Source: Rhodanobacteraceae bacterium (GTDB lineage Bacteria > Pseudomonadota > Gammaproteobacteria > Xanthomonadales > Rhodanobacteraceae). Taken from it: a stretch of 64,000 nucleotides of DNA. The stretch is taken from positions 18,169-82,168 of the forward strand of contig PLNP01000044.1 of the NCBI GenBank assembly GCA_003142815.1, given 5' to 3'. The translations under genes were made by a program, and so were the position numbers. Below the pieces are notes generated by a model, which was not told where the DNA came from, searched no databases, and saw only the letters and a program-made list of their open reading frames with translations. Shown one piece after another: positions 8,770-18,574 of this stretch. The stretch's first letter is position 1. Each line of letters begins with the position of its first letter.

Positions 8770-8892
8770 TCCGGCGCTCAAATGATTTGAGCGCCCTCCG
8801 GTTTTCCAGCCCCTGCGCCAGCGGGGGCGGCCAAGGGTGAAGGATAGATTCGGTCGCTGAATCCGGTTGGTTCCGAATCAATAGGTGCGGCG
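8770..8892 (+). repeat. Dispersed ~120-bp repeat, copy 2 of 3
   Basis: The order matches the copy at 1941: palindrome GCGCTCAAATGATTTGAGCGC, the CCCCTGCGCCAGCGGGGGCGG hairpin, then TTCGGTCGCTGAATC and TTCCGAATCAATAGGTGCGG. The first palindrome carries paired changes on both arms (A to G and T to C), which keeps the stem. It lies in the sppA leader. Confidence 0.8.
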
Positions 8893-8956
8893 TCCCGCGT
8901 CGCGGATCCGGCAATCAGCCTACCCGATAAATGGTCGACGGGGCATGGTCCGAAGA

Positions 8957-10330
8957 TCATGCAGGCGCAGCGGCAGGCGGGATGCGCGCGAGTTTCCAGA
9001 AGCGCCGCGAGAGCAGAACCGCAGCCATGCTCAAACCCGCGATCAGCCCCATCCACATGCCACGTGCGCCGAGTCCGTGTGGAAACGCGAGCCACCAGCC
9101 GACCGGCATCCCGACGCCCCAGTACGCGAACATCGTAATGAACATCGGGATGCGCGTGTCCTTGAGGCCGCGCAACGCGCCGTTCGCGGCGACCTGGATG
9201 CCATCGGAGAACTGGAATAGGCCGGCCAGCACGAGCAATTGCGCGGCGAGCGCGATCACGCCAGGGTCATGGCTGTACAGCGATGCGATCTGGCGCGGCA
9301 GCAGCAGCATCAACCCGGCCGAAACGGTTTGCGTGAGCAGGGTCAGCGAAATGCCGACGAGGCCGGCGTCGCGCACGTTCTGCGCATCGCCGCGTCCGAC
9401 CGCGTGGCCGACGCGCACGGTGGTCGCCATGGCGAGCCCGAGCGGCACCATGAACGTGACCGAGGCGACGTTGAGCGCGAGCTGATGGCCGGCGACGACG
9501 TCGGTGCCGAGCGTGCCGATCGCGAGCGCGACCGCGACGAACAGGCTTGCCTCCATGAACAGCGACACGCCCATCGGCACGCCGATCCTGAGCAAGCCGC
9601 CGAGCGCGTTCCAGTCCGGCATCTCGAAGCGTGCGAACAGATGCAGGTCGCGATAGTGATGGCGCAACGCGACATAGATCGCGAACGCGAACAGCTGCAG
9701 CCAGAGCACCAGCGCAGTCGCGATGCCGCTGCCGAGCGCGCCGAGGCGGGGCACGCCGAGCGCGCCGTACATCAGGACGTAGCCGATCGGGCCGAGCAGA
9801 ACCAGACCGAGCACGCTGAAGTACATCGTCGGCCGGGTCAGACTGAAACCTTCGCCGAGGCCGCGCAGGGTAAAGAACAAGGTCAGCGCCGGCGCGCCGA
9901 ACGCGACCGCATGCAGGAAGCGGATCACGTCCGGCACGAGCCTGGCGTCGAGGCCGATATTCGCGACCAGCAACGCGCCGCCGAAGCGCACCGCGAAGCC
10001 AAGTCCGATGCCGAGCGCGAGCGCAAGCCAGAGAGCCTGGCGGAACAACAGACCGATCGCGTCGCGCCGGCCCGCCCCGTTGAGCTGCGCGACCGATGGC
10101 GGCAAGGCCATCATCACACCGATCGCGGCGACGATCGCGAGCGACCACACGCTGGTGCCGATCGCGACCGCCGCCAGCGTGTGCGCGTCGAGATGGCCGG
10201 CGAGGATCGTATCGATCACGTTCATGCCGATCGCGGAAAGCTGGCCGAGCACGAGCGGCACCGCCAGATGCAGCGTTTCTCGCAGCTCGCGCGCAAGGCG
10301 CGGCCGTTGGCGATGTAAAATGGTGGGCAT
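8957..10330 (-). CDS. MATE family multidrug/sodium antiporter (NorM-like)
   Basis: The product has about 457 residues with twelve hydrophobic segments in two halves. The first is LHLAVPLVLGQLSAIGMNVIDT, the MATE start, with the family pattern 'DTILAGHLDAHTLAAVAIG'. The second half repeats it at GVPMGVSLFMEASLFVAVALA and GTLGTDVVAGHQLALNVASV. Such proteins export cationic drugs or metabolites in exchange for Na+ or H+. The ATG at 10330 (MPTILHRQR) is chosen; the frame continues upstream to 10378 but those residues are not family-like. No regulator is adjacent, and an IS110 remnant lies directly upstream. Confidence 0.9.
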   Translation of the reverse strand: MPTILHRQRPRLARELRETLHLAVPLVLGQLSAIGMNVIDTILAGHLDAHTLAAVAIGTSVWSLAIVAAIGVMMALPPSVAQLNGAGRRDAIGLLFRQALWLALALGIGLGFAVRFGGALLVANIGLDARLVPDVIRFLHAVAFGAPALTLFFTLRGLGEGFSLTRPTMYFSVLGLVLLGPIGYVLMYGALGVPRLGALGSGIATALVLWLQLFAFAIYVALRHHYRDLHLFARFEMPDWNALGGLLRIGVPMGVSLFMEASLFVAVALAIGTLGTDVVAGHQLALNVASVTFMVPLGLAMATTVRVGHAVGRGDAQNVRDAGLVGISLTLLTQTVSAGLMLLLPRQIASLYSHDPGVIALAAQLLVLAGLFQFSDGIQVAANGALRGLKDTRIPMFITMFAYWGVGMPVGWWLAFPHGLGARGMWMGLIAGLSMAAVLLSRRFWKLARIPPAAAPA

Positions 10331-10380
10331 CGGGAGTCTGTGCGTGGCATCGTATCCGAGCAGGCGGGCTTCGCGCACTT

Positions 10381-10550
10381 TCGAGTTGGTATCGCCCCAT
10401 GATCGACGAAACTGCGCCGAGCATCATTGCGGCGGAACCGGCCGCAATACCCGCGATTCCCGCCACCGCGAAGGTCTGCGCCGGATGGGAAATGAATACA
10501 TCCAGACGGGCCGTGGACACATCCACGCCTGCGAAAACGTCTTGCGTCAT
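10381..10550 (-). mobile_element. IS110-family transposase remnant (N-terminal piece)
   Basis: From the ATG at 10550 the frame reads MTQDVFAGVDVSTARLDVF, the start of the DEDD transposase of IS110-type elements (first catalytic Asp in GVDVS). It continues FAVAGIAGIAAG, after which homology is lost. Only about 50 residues remain of a protein that should be over 300. The rest has been replaced by the upstream region of the MATE gene. Confidence 0.7.
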
Positions 10551-10720
10551 CACGTTGCTCCTATTACCCAACCTTGCCGAAGCGGGCTTCGAGCCCAGGC
10601 AACTGTTCGGGTTTTGAGGAGAGAAAACTCGCGCCGACCCAAGCTTCCCCACGATCTCGTGATCCAAGGTGCGGTGGTCTGGCGCGAGGTTGAAACTAAC
10701 TTACAAGGTGCCGGCTGCGA

Positions 10721-10769
10721 AGGCGGGATGCCGAAGCGAACGGCGAAGCCGGCCCGGAGGGCGTGCCGC
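10721..10769 (+). repeat. Repeat shared with 21686-21743 (opposite orientation)
   Basis: AGGCGGGATGCCGAAGCGAA and the following CGGCGAAGCCGGCCCGGAGG match, with few changes, the reverse complement of 21686-21743. Here it truncates the sigma-factor remnant; there it lies in the gspF/mrr insertion block. Confidence 0.7.
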
Positions 10770-10988
10770 TACAACGGCGACCATTCGCCTGCCGCGCGTT
10801 CGCCATAGTGGCGCACGAAGCCGAACAATCGCGTCCTGGACCACATCCAGCGCCTCCTCGCGGTTGCTGGTGGCGAACTCGGCCATGCGCAACGCGCGCC
10901 GCTCGATCGCGCGCAGGAAACGCTCGATCGCACGCGAATCGTCGGTGGATGTCGCGGTCACTGCGAGCATGCGCTCGGGCACGCTCAT
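10765..10988 (-). pseudogene. Truncated sigma-70 family RNA polymerase sigma factor remnant
   Basis: From the ATG at 10988 the frame reads MSVPERMLAVTATS and then IERFLRAIERRALRMAEFAT and REEALDVVQDAI, which is the region 2 start of a small sigma-70 family factor found in Xanthomonadales. A frameshift near 10830 is needed to continue with FGFVRHYGERAAGEWSPL. The gene is then cut off by a dispersed repeat, so regions 2.4 to 4 are missing. It cannot work as a sigma factor. Confidence 0.65.
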
Positions 10989-11306
10989 GTAACAGCAATC
11001 GGCAAGCATTCGGCATCCGCCTGTCGAGGGTCTTTCGCAGCTAAATAACGCGACACGGCACGTCCGGTTGACGCGACAGCCGCGCCGCGATTGGAGGAGC
11101 AAGTCGAAATGGCCCTGTCAAGCGGTTGTGCACAAGACGTTGCGCACCGCCTGGCGCCCGCTGCGGTTATCCGGTTGGCGTCAATTGATACGGATTGATG
11201 ACAGTCCAAGTCATTGAAAATAAATGTCTATTTCAGATTGATTAAAGTTTCGCCAAGGCAAGCGCGGCGGCTCTGCGACGCGCTCCACAGCCGCGCTCGA
11301 TCCGGG

Positions 11307-11341
11307 TCATCCACAGAGTTATCCACAATTGTTGTGGATAA
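11307..11341. promoter_or_regulatory. Cluster of three DnaA boxes upstream of priA
   Basis: TTATCCACA at 11319-11327 and its inverse TGTGGATAA at 11333-11341 are perfect DnaA boxes. TCATCCACA at 11307-11315 differs at one base. They lie in 35 bases, flanked by an AT-rich stretch on the left (about 11205-11255, 'gaaaataaatgtctatttc') and an A-tract on the right (11342-11350). priA starts about 140 bases further on. The site could titrate DnaA or control priA; nothing else here looks like an oriC. Confidence 0.65.
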
Positions 11342-11478
11342 GAAAAAAAACCTTGTACAGCTAGTTAGTTAAGTGACCTTCATGATCATTCCATGAGAAA
11401 CAGCGCGCAACTCGAACAGCAGCGCGACAATGCTCGGCTACACTCGCGAGCGCGCTGGGTTTGCGCGTCCTTTTCGCC

Positions 11479-13650
11479 ATGAATCCGATCCTGCGCATCG
11501 CCCTCCCGGTTCCGCTGAACTCGCTGTTCGACTATCGCGCACGCGGCGGTCCGGTGGCGGCGGGATGTCGCGTGCTGGTGCCGTTCGGACGGCGTCGGAT
11601 GGTCGGCGTTGTCGTTGCGCAGGCGGCGACCTCGGATCTTGGCGACGACAAGCTGAAAGATATCGAGCGCGTACTCGACGACGCGCCGTTGCTGACCGAT
11701 GAGCTGATGGCGACGCTGCGCTGGGCCGCGCGCTATTACCAGCATCCGCTCGGCGAGGTGCTGCAGGCGGCGCTGCCGGTTGCCCTGCGTTCGGCACGCG
11801 CGTTGCCGCCGAGCGGGGTCGCCGCGCTGCAGCTGACACCGGTCGGCAGGGCCGCGCTCGGCGATCCGAAACGCCGCCGCGGCACACGTATCGATGCGCT
11901 GCTCGGCGCGCTCGCGGCGGGGCCGTTGCCAATCGCGCATGGCGACGTGCGCGGTGCCGGCTCGGCGAGCGTGCGCGCGGCACTCGCGCATGACTGGCTC
12001 GAACGTGTGCACGTCGCCGCGGCCGCGCTCCCGCGCAGCGGCATCGCCGGTCCGCCGCTCAACGACGAGCAGCGCAGCGCGGCCGACGCGGTGATCGCGG
12101 CGGCGGATCGCTTCGCGCCGTTCCTGCTCGACGGCGTCACCGGCAGCGGCAAGACCGAGGTCTACCTCGACATCATCAAGGCCTGCATCGCGCAAGGTCG
12201 CCAGGCGCTGGTGCTGGTGCCGGAAATCGCGCTGACTCCGCAGGCGTTGCGGCGGTTCCGCGAACGCCTCGGCATCGATATCGCGGCCGTGCATTCGGGG
12301 CTCGGTGAAAGCGAGCGCGCACGCGCGTGGCTTGGCGCCGCACGTGGCGAGGCGCCGGTGATCCTCGGCACGCGCTCGGCCTTGTTCGTGCCGCTGCCGA
12401 AAGCCGGCGTCATCATCGTCGACGAAGAACACGATGCCTCGTACAAACAACAGGAGGGTTTTCGCTATCACGCGCGCGATCTGGCGGTGATGCGCGCGAA
12501 GGCGCTCGGCGTGCCGGTTGTGCTCGGCTCGGCAACGCCATCGCTGGAGAGCCTCGCGAATGTCGCGGCGGAGCGCTACCAGTCGTTGCGCCTGACCCAT
12601 CGCGCCGGGCTCTCGCAACCGCCCGCGCTGCGCGTCGTCGACTTGCGCAGACAACGGCTGCAGCATGGACTCGCCGCACCGACGCTGGACGTGATCGCGG
12701 CCTGCCTCGCGCGCGGCGAACAGGCATTGATCTTCAAGAATCGGCGCGGTTACGCACCGGTGCTGCTCTGCCACGACTGCGGTTGGAGTGCGCAGTGTCC
12801 CGACTGCGAGCGCGCCATGACCCTGCATCGCGGCGCCGCCCGACTGCGCTGCCATCATTGCGGCCGCGAGCAAAAGATTCCGCGCGCATGCCCTGCCTGT
12901 GGCGGCCTCGCGCTGCATCCGCTGGGCGAGGGCACCGAGCGCCTTGAAGAAGCGCTCACGGCACATTTTCCTGACATTCCAGTCGTGCGCGTCGATCGCG
13001 ACACGACGCGCGGCCGACGCATGCGCGACGCGTTGTTCGACAACCTGCCGACGGTGGGTGCGCGCATCCTCGTCGGCACCCAGATGCTGGCCAAGGGTCA
13101 CGACCTGCCGCACCTGACCCTAGTCGTCGTGGTCGGCGTCGACGAAGGCCTGCACAGCATCGATTTTCGCGCCAGCGAACGCCTCGGCCAGTTGATTGTG
13201 CAAGTGGCAGGCCGCGCCGGCCGCGCGGAACGTGCCGGCACGGTGATCCTGCAGACCCACGATCCGGCGCATCCACTGCTCACGGTGCTGCTCAATGGCG
13301 GCTATCACGCGCTCGCCGCGCAACTGCTCAAGGATCGTCGCGACGCCAGCCTGCCGCCGTTCGCGCAGTTCGCGCTGCTGCGCGGCGAGGCGAAGGACAA
13401 GGGTGCACTCGACCGCTTTCTCGCCAGCGCCGCGGCGAGCGCGAACGATGCGGCGATCATCGCCCATGGCCCGCTTGCCGCGCCGATGGCCCGTCGCGCC
13501 GGCGCATTCCGCGGCCAGGTGCTGATCGAAGCCGGCGAACGCGCCGCGCTGCAAGGATTTCTGCCGGCGTGGCTTGATCGGTTGCGCGCATTGCCCGGCG
13601 CGCGCCAGCTGCACTGGTCGATCGATGTCGATCCGGTCGACTTGTACTGA
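11479..13650 (+). CDS. priA: Primosomal protein N' (replication restart helicase PriA)
   Basis: About 723 residues make up the 3'-5' helicase that reloads DnaB at stalled forks. The N-terminal 3'-DNA-binding domain (LRIALPVPLNSLFDYRA) leads, then helicase motifs: Walker A DGVTGSGKTEVY, DEEH box VDEEHDASYKQQEG, and GSATPSLES. The zinc insertion carries paired cysteines (CHDCGWSAQCPDC and CHHCGREQKIPRACPACGG), and the C-terminal helicase motif is VAGRAGRAE. I chose the ATG at 11479 because PriA proteins start at this point; a TTG at 11461 is in frame. The gene follows the DnaA-box cluster. Confidence 0.95.
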   Translation: MNPILRIALPVPLNSLFDYRARGGPVAAGCRVLVPFGRRRMVGVVVAQAATSDLGDDKLKDIERVLDDAPLLTDELMATLRWAARYYQHPLGEVLQAALPVALRSARALPPSGVAALQLTPVGRAALGDPKRRRGTRIDALLGALAAGPLPIAHGDVRGAGSASVRAALAHDWLERVHVAAAALPRSGIAGPPLNDEQRSAADAVIAAADRFAPFLLDGVTGSGKTEVYLDIIKACIAQGRQALVLVPEIALTPQALRRFRERLGIDIAAVHSGLGESERARAWLGAARGEAPVILGTRSALFVPLPKAGVIIVDEEHDASYKQQEGFRYHARDLAVMRAKALGVPVVLGSATPSLESLANVAAERYQSLRLTHRAGLSQPPALRVVDLRRQRLQHGLAAPTLDVIAACLARGEQALIFKNRRGYAPVLLCHDCGWSAQCPDCERAMTLHRGAARLRCHHCGREQKIPRACPACGGLALHPLGEGTERLEEALTAHFPDIPVVRVDRDTTRGRRMRDALFDNLPTVGARILVGTQMLAKGHDLPHLTLVVVVGVDEGLHSIDFRASERLGQLIVQVAGRAGRAERAGTVILQTHDPAHPLLTVLLNGGYHALAAQLLKDRRDASLPPFAQFALLRGEAKDKGALDRFLASAAASANDAAIIAHGPLAAPMARRAGAFRGQVLIEAGERAALQGFLPAWLDRLRALPGARQLHWSIDVDPVDLY

Positions 13651-13727
13651 GCCGGGAATCGGGATCGGAAAATCTCGAGCGCGACGCGATATGCGATGCT
13701 TGCGATTCGTTATCTGGAGGGCCGCAG

Positions 13728-15653
13728 GTGCCGCGCCAATACAGCATGGGAGGACGCGCGGCGCCGGGCACTCCGCCGCCAAGCGGAGGTGGTGCGCGCG
13801 GCACGCCGCCAAGGCCTGCGCCGAAAAACCTGCGCGAGCGCTTCATCGCGCTGCGCAACCTGCCCCCGTTTCTGCGCGAGCTCTGGGCGGCCAGTCCGCC
13901 CCTGCTGGTGGCGGATCTCGCGTTACGCGTCGTGCGCGCGGTGCTGCCGGTCGTCACCCTGTTCGTCGGCAAACTGATCATCGACGAGGTCGTCGCGCTG
14001 CTGCGCGCCGGGGGCACGTTCGACTCGCTCGGCGCTGCGCTTGCCAGCGGCCATTTCAATCGCCTCGGCGTCTGGCTCGGCTGTGAATTTGGCCTTGCGG
14101 TATTGTCGGACCTGTTTGGCCGCACCGTCTCGCTGGTCGATTCGCTGCTCTCGGAAAAGTATACAAACGCGACCAGCATCCGCCTGATGCAGCACGCGGC
14201 GACGCTCGACCTCGAAGATTTCGAGGACAGCGAGATGCAGGATCGTCTCGACCGCGCGCGTCGGCAGACCACGGGCCGCAGCGCGCTGATGGGCCAGTTG
14301 TTCGGGCAGGCCCAGGACGCGGTCACGGTGATGACATTCGCGGCGGGATTGATCGTCTACGCACCGTGGCTGATCGTGTTGCTGATCTTCGCGCTGGTGC
14401 CGGCGTTCCTTGGCGAGGCGCACTTCAACGCGCAGAGCTATACGCTCAATTACGCGTGGACGTCCGAGCGGCGCGTGCTCGACTACCTGCGCCAAGTAGG
14501 CGCCAGCGTCGAGACCGCGAAGGAAGTGAAGATTTTCGGCCTGAACCCATTCCTGATCGAGCGCTATCAAGCGCTCGCGGAAAATTTCTACGCCGCGAAC
14601 CGCGCGCTGGCGAAGCGGCGTGCATGGTGGGGCAGCGCATTCGCGACGCTCGGCACGATCGGCTACTACATCGCGTACGCGCTGATCGCATGGCGCACCG
14701 TGCGCGGCGAGTTCAGCATCGGCGATCTCACCTTTCTATCGGGCTCATTCCGGCGCTTGCGCAATCTTCTCGAAAACCTCTTGATCGGTTTTTCGCAGCT
14801 CGCCGGCCAGGCGTTGTATCTCGACGACCTGTATTCGTTCTTCGAGATCGAACCCGAGATCCGCTCGCCGGCAAATGCACGGCCGTTTCCGCGCCCGATC
14901 CACGAGGGTTTCGTGTTCGAGAATGTCGGCTTCCGCTATCCGGGTGCCGAACGCTGGGCGGTCCGCGAACTTTCGTTCACCCTGCATGTGGGCGAAGTGC
15001 TCGCGCTGGTCGGCGAGAACGGTGCCGGCAAGACGACCCTGGTGAAGTTGCTCGCGCGCCTGTACGACCCCGATGAAGGTCACATCCTGCTCGACGGACA
15101 TGACCTGCGCGAGTACGACCTCGACGCGCTGCGCGCGCATGTCGGCGTGATCTTCCAGGATTTCGTGCGTTACGCGTTCACCGCCGCGGAGAACGTCGCG
15201 GTCGGCCGCATCGAAGCGCGCGACGATCGCCCGCGCATCGAACGCGCCGCTGCACAAAGTCTCGCCGACGCGGTGATCCGACGCTTGCCGAAAGGCTACG
15301 ACCAGATCATGGGCAAGCGTTTCAGCAATGGCGTGGATCTGTCCGGCGGCGAGTGGCAGAAGGTCGCGATCGCACGTGCGTACATGCGCGACGCCGATCT
15401 ATTGATCCTCGACGAACCGACCGCTGCGCTCGATGCGCGCTCCGAGTTCGAGGTGTTCGAGCGCTTCAAGGAACTTTCCGCCGGCAAGACCGCGGTGCTG
15501 ATCTCGCATCGTTTCTCGACCGTGCGCATGGCCGATCGCATTCTCGTGCTCGACGGCGGACGCATCGAGGAGGTCGGCACACATGTGGACCTGCTCGCGG
15601 CAGGAAAGCGCTACGCGGAGCTGTTCGAGCTGCAGGCGGCGGGGTATCGCTGA
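13728..15653 (+). CDS. ABC transporter, fused permease and ATP-binding protein
   Basis: The protein has 641 residues. A Gly/Pro-rich N-terminus (about residues 1-30) precedes a six-helix type I ABC exporter domain (about 45-370) and one ATPase domain. The Walker A is GENGAGKTT, the signature LSGGEWQKVAIARA, the Walker B LLILDEPTAALD and the H-loop ISHRFSTVR. It should work as a homodimer exporting a lipid, peptide or drug. The nearest family is the large group of bacterial half-transporters without assigned substrates. The frame starts with GTG at 13728; ATG codons at 13746 and later are possible. It lies 77 bases after priA. Confidence 0.88.
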   Translation: MPRQYSMGGRAAPGTPPPSGGGARGTPPRPAPKNLRERFIALRNLPPFLRELWAASPPLLVADLALRVVRAVLPVVTLFVGKLIIDEVVALLRAGGTFDSLGAALASGHFNRLGVWLGCEFGLAVLSDLFGRTVSLVDSLLSEKYTNATSIRLMQHAATLDLEDFEDSEMQDRLDRARRQTTGRSALMGQLFGQAQDAVTVMTFAAGLIVYAPWLIVLLIFALVPAFLGEAHFNAQSYTLNYAWTSERRVLDYLRQVGASVETAKEVKIFGLNPFLIERYQALAENFYAANRALAKRRAWWGSAFATLGTIGYYIAYALIAWRTVRGEFSIGDLTFLSGSFRRLRNLLENLLIGFSQLAGQALYLDDLYSFFEIEPEIRSPANARPFPRPIHEGFVFENVGFRYPGAERWAVRELSFTLHVGEVLALVGENGAGKTTLVKLLARLYDPDEGHILLDGHDLREYDLDALRAHVGVIFQDFVRYAFTAAENVAVGRIEARDDRPRIERAAAQSLADAVIRRLPKGYDQIMGKRFSNGVDLSGGEWQKVAIARAYMRDADLLILDEPTAALDARSEFEVFERFKELSAGKTAVLISHRFSTVRMADRILVLDGGRIEEVGTHVDLLAAGKRYAELFELQAAGYR

Positions 15654-15654
15654 G

Positions 15655-15832
15655 AGGCGCCCCCTTCCGGCTACCGCCTCCTTCCCCCGCTATCGCAGGG
15701 GAAGGATTCCCCATGCAGGGCCGCGAGCTGTTCGGGCACGAACGAGCCGTCTGAAGATCACGAACACATGCTGTCCCTTCCCCTGCGATAGCGGGGGAAG
15801 GTGCCCGAAGGGCGGAAGGGGGCGCTCCTTCT
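15655..15832. repeat. Paired palindromic repeat (CCTTCCCC family), two inverted copies
   Basis: Two hairpin units face each other: GGCGCCCCCTTCCGG with CCTTCCCCCGCTATCGCAGG on the left, and CCTTCCCCTGCGATAGCGGG with GGAAGGGGGCGCTCC on the right. The unit is the same as at 3460-3525. It lies between the convergent ABC transporter gene and rpoH. Confidence 0.75.
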
Positions 15833-15848
15833 TGGCGTGCACAGCAAG

Positions 15849-15869
15849 ACGGCCCCGCTTGGGGGCCGT
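15849..15869 (-). terminator. Probable rpoH terminator hairpin
   Basis: ACGGCCCC and GGGGCCGT form a perfect 8-bp stem with a 5-base loop, 33 bases past the rpoH stop. On the minus strand it is followed by TCTTGCTG, a weak U-run, so it may be only partly intrinsic. Confidence 0.55.
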
Positions 15870-15901
15870 CGTTCATTCAAAATACGCTTCGCCGAAGGGA
15901 A

Positions 15902-16762
<861 letters not shown>

Positions 16763-16866
16763 TAGTCTAGACTCCTCGTCTGGCAAAAAATTTTAGCACT
16801 CGGTCCATTTGAGTGCCAAAACGCTTGAGAGTTCCGACCGATCAATCCGGCTGAACCCGTTGGATT

Positions 16867-16894
16867 AGTATAGTGTACTCCAAAGTATCGTAAA
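16867..16894 (-). promoter_or_regulatory. Candidate sigma-70 promoter for rpoH
   Basis: On the minus strand TTTACG (16894-16889) and TATACT (16872-16867) are 16 bases apart. Transcription would begin near 16860, about 100 bases before the rpoH ATG. Confidence 0.5.
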
Positions 16895-17015
16895 TGACCG
16901 CAGTCGTGTCGTCGCGACCAAGGGTCTTTCCAAGTGATTGTTTACTATGCACTTTCTGCGCAGCTACGAGCTTCCGCATCGCGGCAGCATCCGTCCCCAT
17001 GCTACGCATGCGAGC

Positions 17016-17723
17016 TTAATCGCGGCCCAATTCGTAGACAGCGGGCAGGCGCCAGTCGATCGGCGTCTGGCCGTGCTCGCGCAGGTACTCGTTCGCGCGC
17101 GAAAAGTGCCCGCAACCGTTGAAGCCGCGGTGCGCGGAAAGCGGCGACGGGTGCGGCGCCTTGAGGACACGATGACGCCGGGTGTCGATCAATTTGCCCT
17201 TCGCCTGCGCGTAACTGCCCCAGAGCAGGAACACGAGGTCTTCGCGCTCGCGGTTGAGCGCGTCGATGCAGGCGTCGGTGAAACCCTCCCACCCTTTGCC
17301 TTGATGCGAGCCAGCGAGGCCACGCTCGACGGTCAGGACGGAGTTGAGCAGCAGCACGCCCTGGCGCGCCCACGGAATCAGGCAGCCGTGGTCGGGTCGC
17401 GCGATGCCGAGATCGCGCTGGATTTCGGCGAACACATTGACCAGCGATGGCGGAGCAGGCACACCGGGCAGCACCGAGAAACACAATCCGTGCGCCTGGC
17501 CTGGGCCGTGGTACGGATCCTGGCCGAGGATCACGACCTTGACTGCATCGAACGGGGTCGTATCGAGTGCCGCGAAAATCTGCGGGCTGGGTGGATAGAG
17601 TACCTTGCCGGCGCGCTTCTCGGCGCGCAGGAACTCGGCCAATGCTTGCATCTCGGGCCGCTCAAACTGCGCACCGACACGCGACTTCCACGAGGCATCG
17701 AGTTTGACTCGACCCTCGCTCAT
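17016..17723 (-). CDS. ung: Uracil-DNA glycosylase
   Basis: The protein has 235 residues, the usual family-1 UDG length. It removes uracil from DNA after cytosine deamination or dUTP incorporation. The water-activating motif [17 protein letters not shown] and the Leu-intercalation loop [10 protein letters not shown] are both present, as is [10 protein letters not shown]. The start codon overlaps the stop of the response-regulator gene upstream (ATGA, 4 bases), so it is the last gene of a translationally coupled ftsE-ftsX-regulator-ung group. That link between division genes and repair is unusual. Confidence 0.96.
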   Translation of the reverse strand: MSEGRVKLDASWKSRVGAQFERPEMQALAEFLRAEKRAGKVLYPPSPQIFAALDTTPFDAVKVVILGQDPYHGPGQAHGLCFSVLPGVPAPPSLVNVFAEIQRDLGIARPDHGCLIPWARQGVLLLNSVLTVERGLAGSHQGKGWEGFTDACIDALNREREDLVFLLWGSYAQAKGKLIDTRRHRVLKAPHPSPLSAHRGFNGCGHFSRANEYLREHGQTPIDWRLPAVYELGRD

Positions 17724-18574
17724 GTGCGCGCGCGCGCCTGCTCGCGCAGATGGTGCGCGACGCGCAACTGGAATTGCAGCTTGGTGATCAGCAGGCGTTC
17801 CTCGATCGGTTTGTGGACCAGATCGTTCGCGCCTGCGCGCAGCAGCGCGGCCTGGTTGCTCGGATTGTCGTCGCCGGTCATGACCAACACTGGCAGTTGG
17901 CCCTTCGAATAGCCGAAGTGGTTGCGGATCCGATCGAGCAGGTCGCCGCCGCTGAGTTCGCCCTTGAGGCTGGCGTCGGTCAGCACCAGCTCGGGCCCCG
18001 GTGCGCGATTCTCGGCGACCGCCGCCTCCAGCAGCTCAAGCGCAGCTTCGACACTGACCACGTGCGCCACATTGCAACCGCATTTTTTCATGATGCGCGT
18101 CGTCGCCAGCGCGACGACGCGGCTGTCCTCTACATAGAGGACTTCGCCATCGACCTGCTGGGTCGGGTGCACATAGCCGCGAATGAAGGCGGCCAGCGCG
18201 TCGAAGCCGAGTGACTTGTCGAAGTAATCGGTGACGTCGCTCGACAGCGTGCGCGCAACGAGGCGTTCCTGCACGTCGCCGGAAACGACGACGATCGGAA
18301 TATAGGCCTGGGTCGAATCCTCGCGCACGTGCCGGGCAAGTTCGAGGCCGTCCATGTCCGGCAAGCGCAACGCGGTCGTGACCAGATCGACCACGCCCTG
18401 GCCGAGCAAGCTGCGCGCCTCGGCGCCGCTGCCGCAGCCTATCACTAGTGAGTTCGGCAATTCCGCCTTCAGCACGCGCTCGATCAGTTGACGCACCACG
18501 CGCGAGCCGTCGACGACGAGTACGCGTGGTTCGTCGCTGGAGATATGCCGCATCAGGGAGACGTCGCTGCTCAT
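17720..18574 (-). CDS. Two-receiver response regulator without DNA-binding domain
   Basis: The product has 284 residues. The first CheY-like receiver (about residues 16-130) begins [20 protein letters not shown] and has [11 protein letters not shown] where the phospho-acceptor Asp is normally found (VTTALRLPD), so its acceptor is probably lost. The second (about 150-270) has [18 protein letters not shown] and [18 protein letters not shown], with a plausible acceptor Asp in LTDAS and the switch lysine in VHKPI. No output domain follows. Its start overlaps the ftsX stop by four bases (ATGA), and its stop overlaps the ung start. It may relay or buffer a phospho-signal; its partner kinase is not in the window. 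Confidence 0.8.
   Translation of the reverse strand: MSSDVSLMRHISSDEPRVLVVDGSRVVRQLIERVLKAELPNSLVIGCGSGAEARSLLGQGVVDLVTTALRLPDMDGLELARHVREDSTQAYIPIVVVSGDVQERLVARTLSSDVTDYFDKSLGFDALAAFIRGYVHPTQQVDGEVLYVEDSRVVALATTRIMKKCGCNVAHVVSVEAALELLEAAVAENRAPGPELVLTDASLKGELSGGDLLDRIRNHFGYSKGQLPVLVMTGDDNPSNQAALLRAGANDLVHKPIEERLLITKLQFQLRVAHHLREQARART

Noticed and set aside
11205..11350. Chromosome replication origin
   Set aside because: Three DnaA boxes and an AT-rich flank are present, but there is no dnaA, dnaN, rpmH or mnmG nearby, and too few boxes for oriC.
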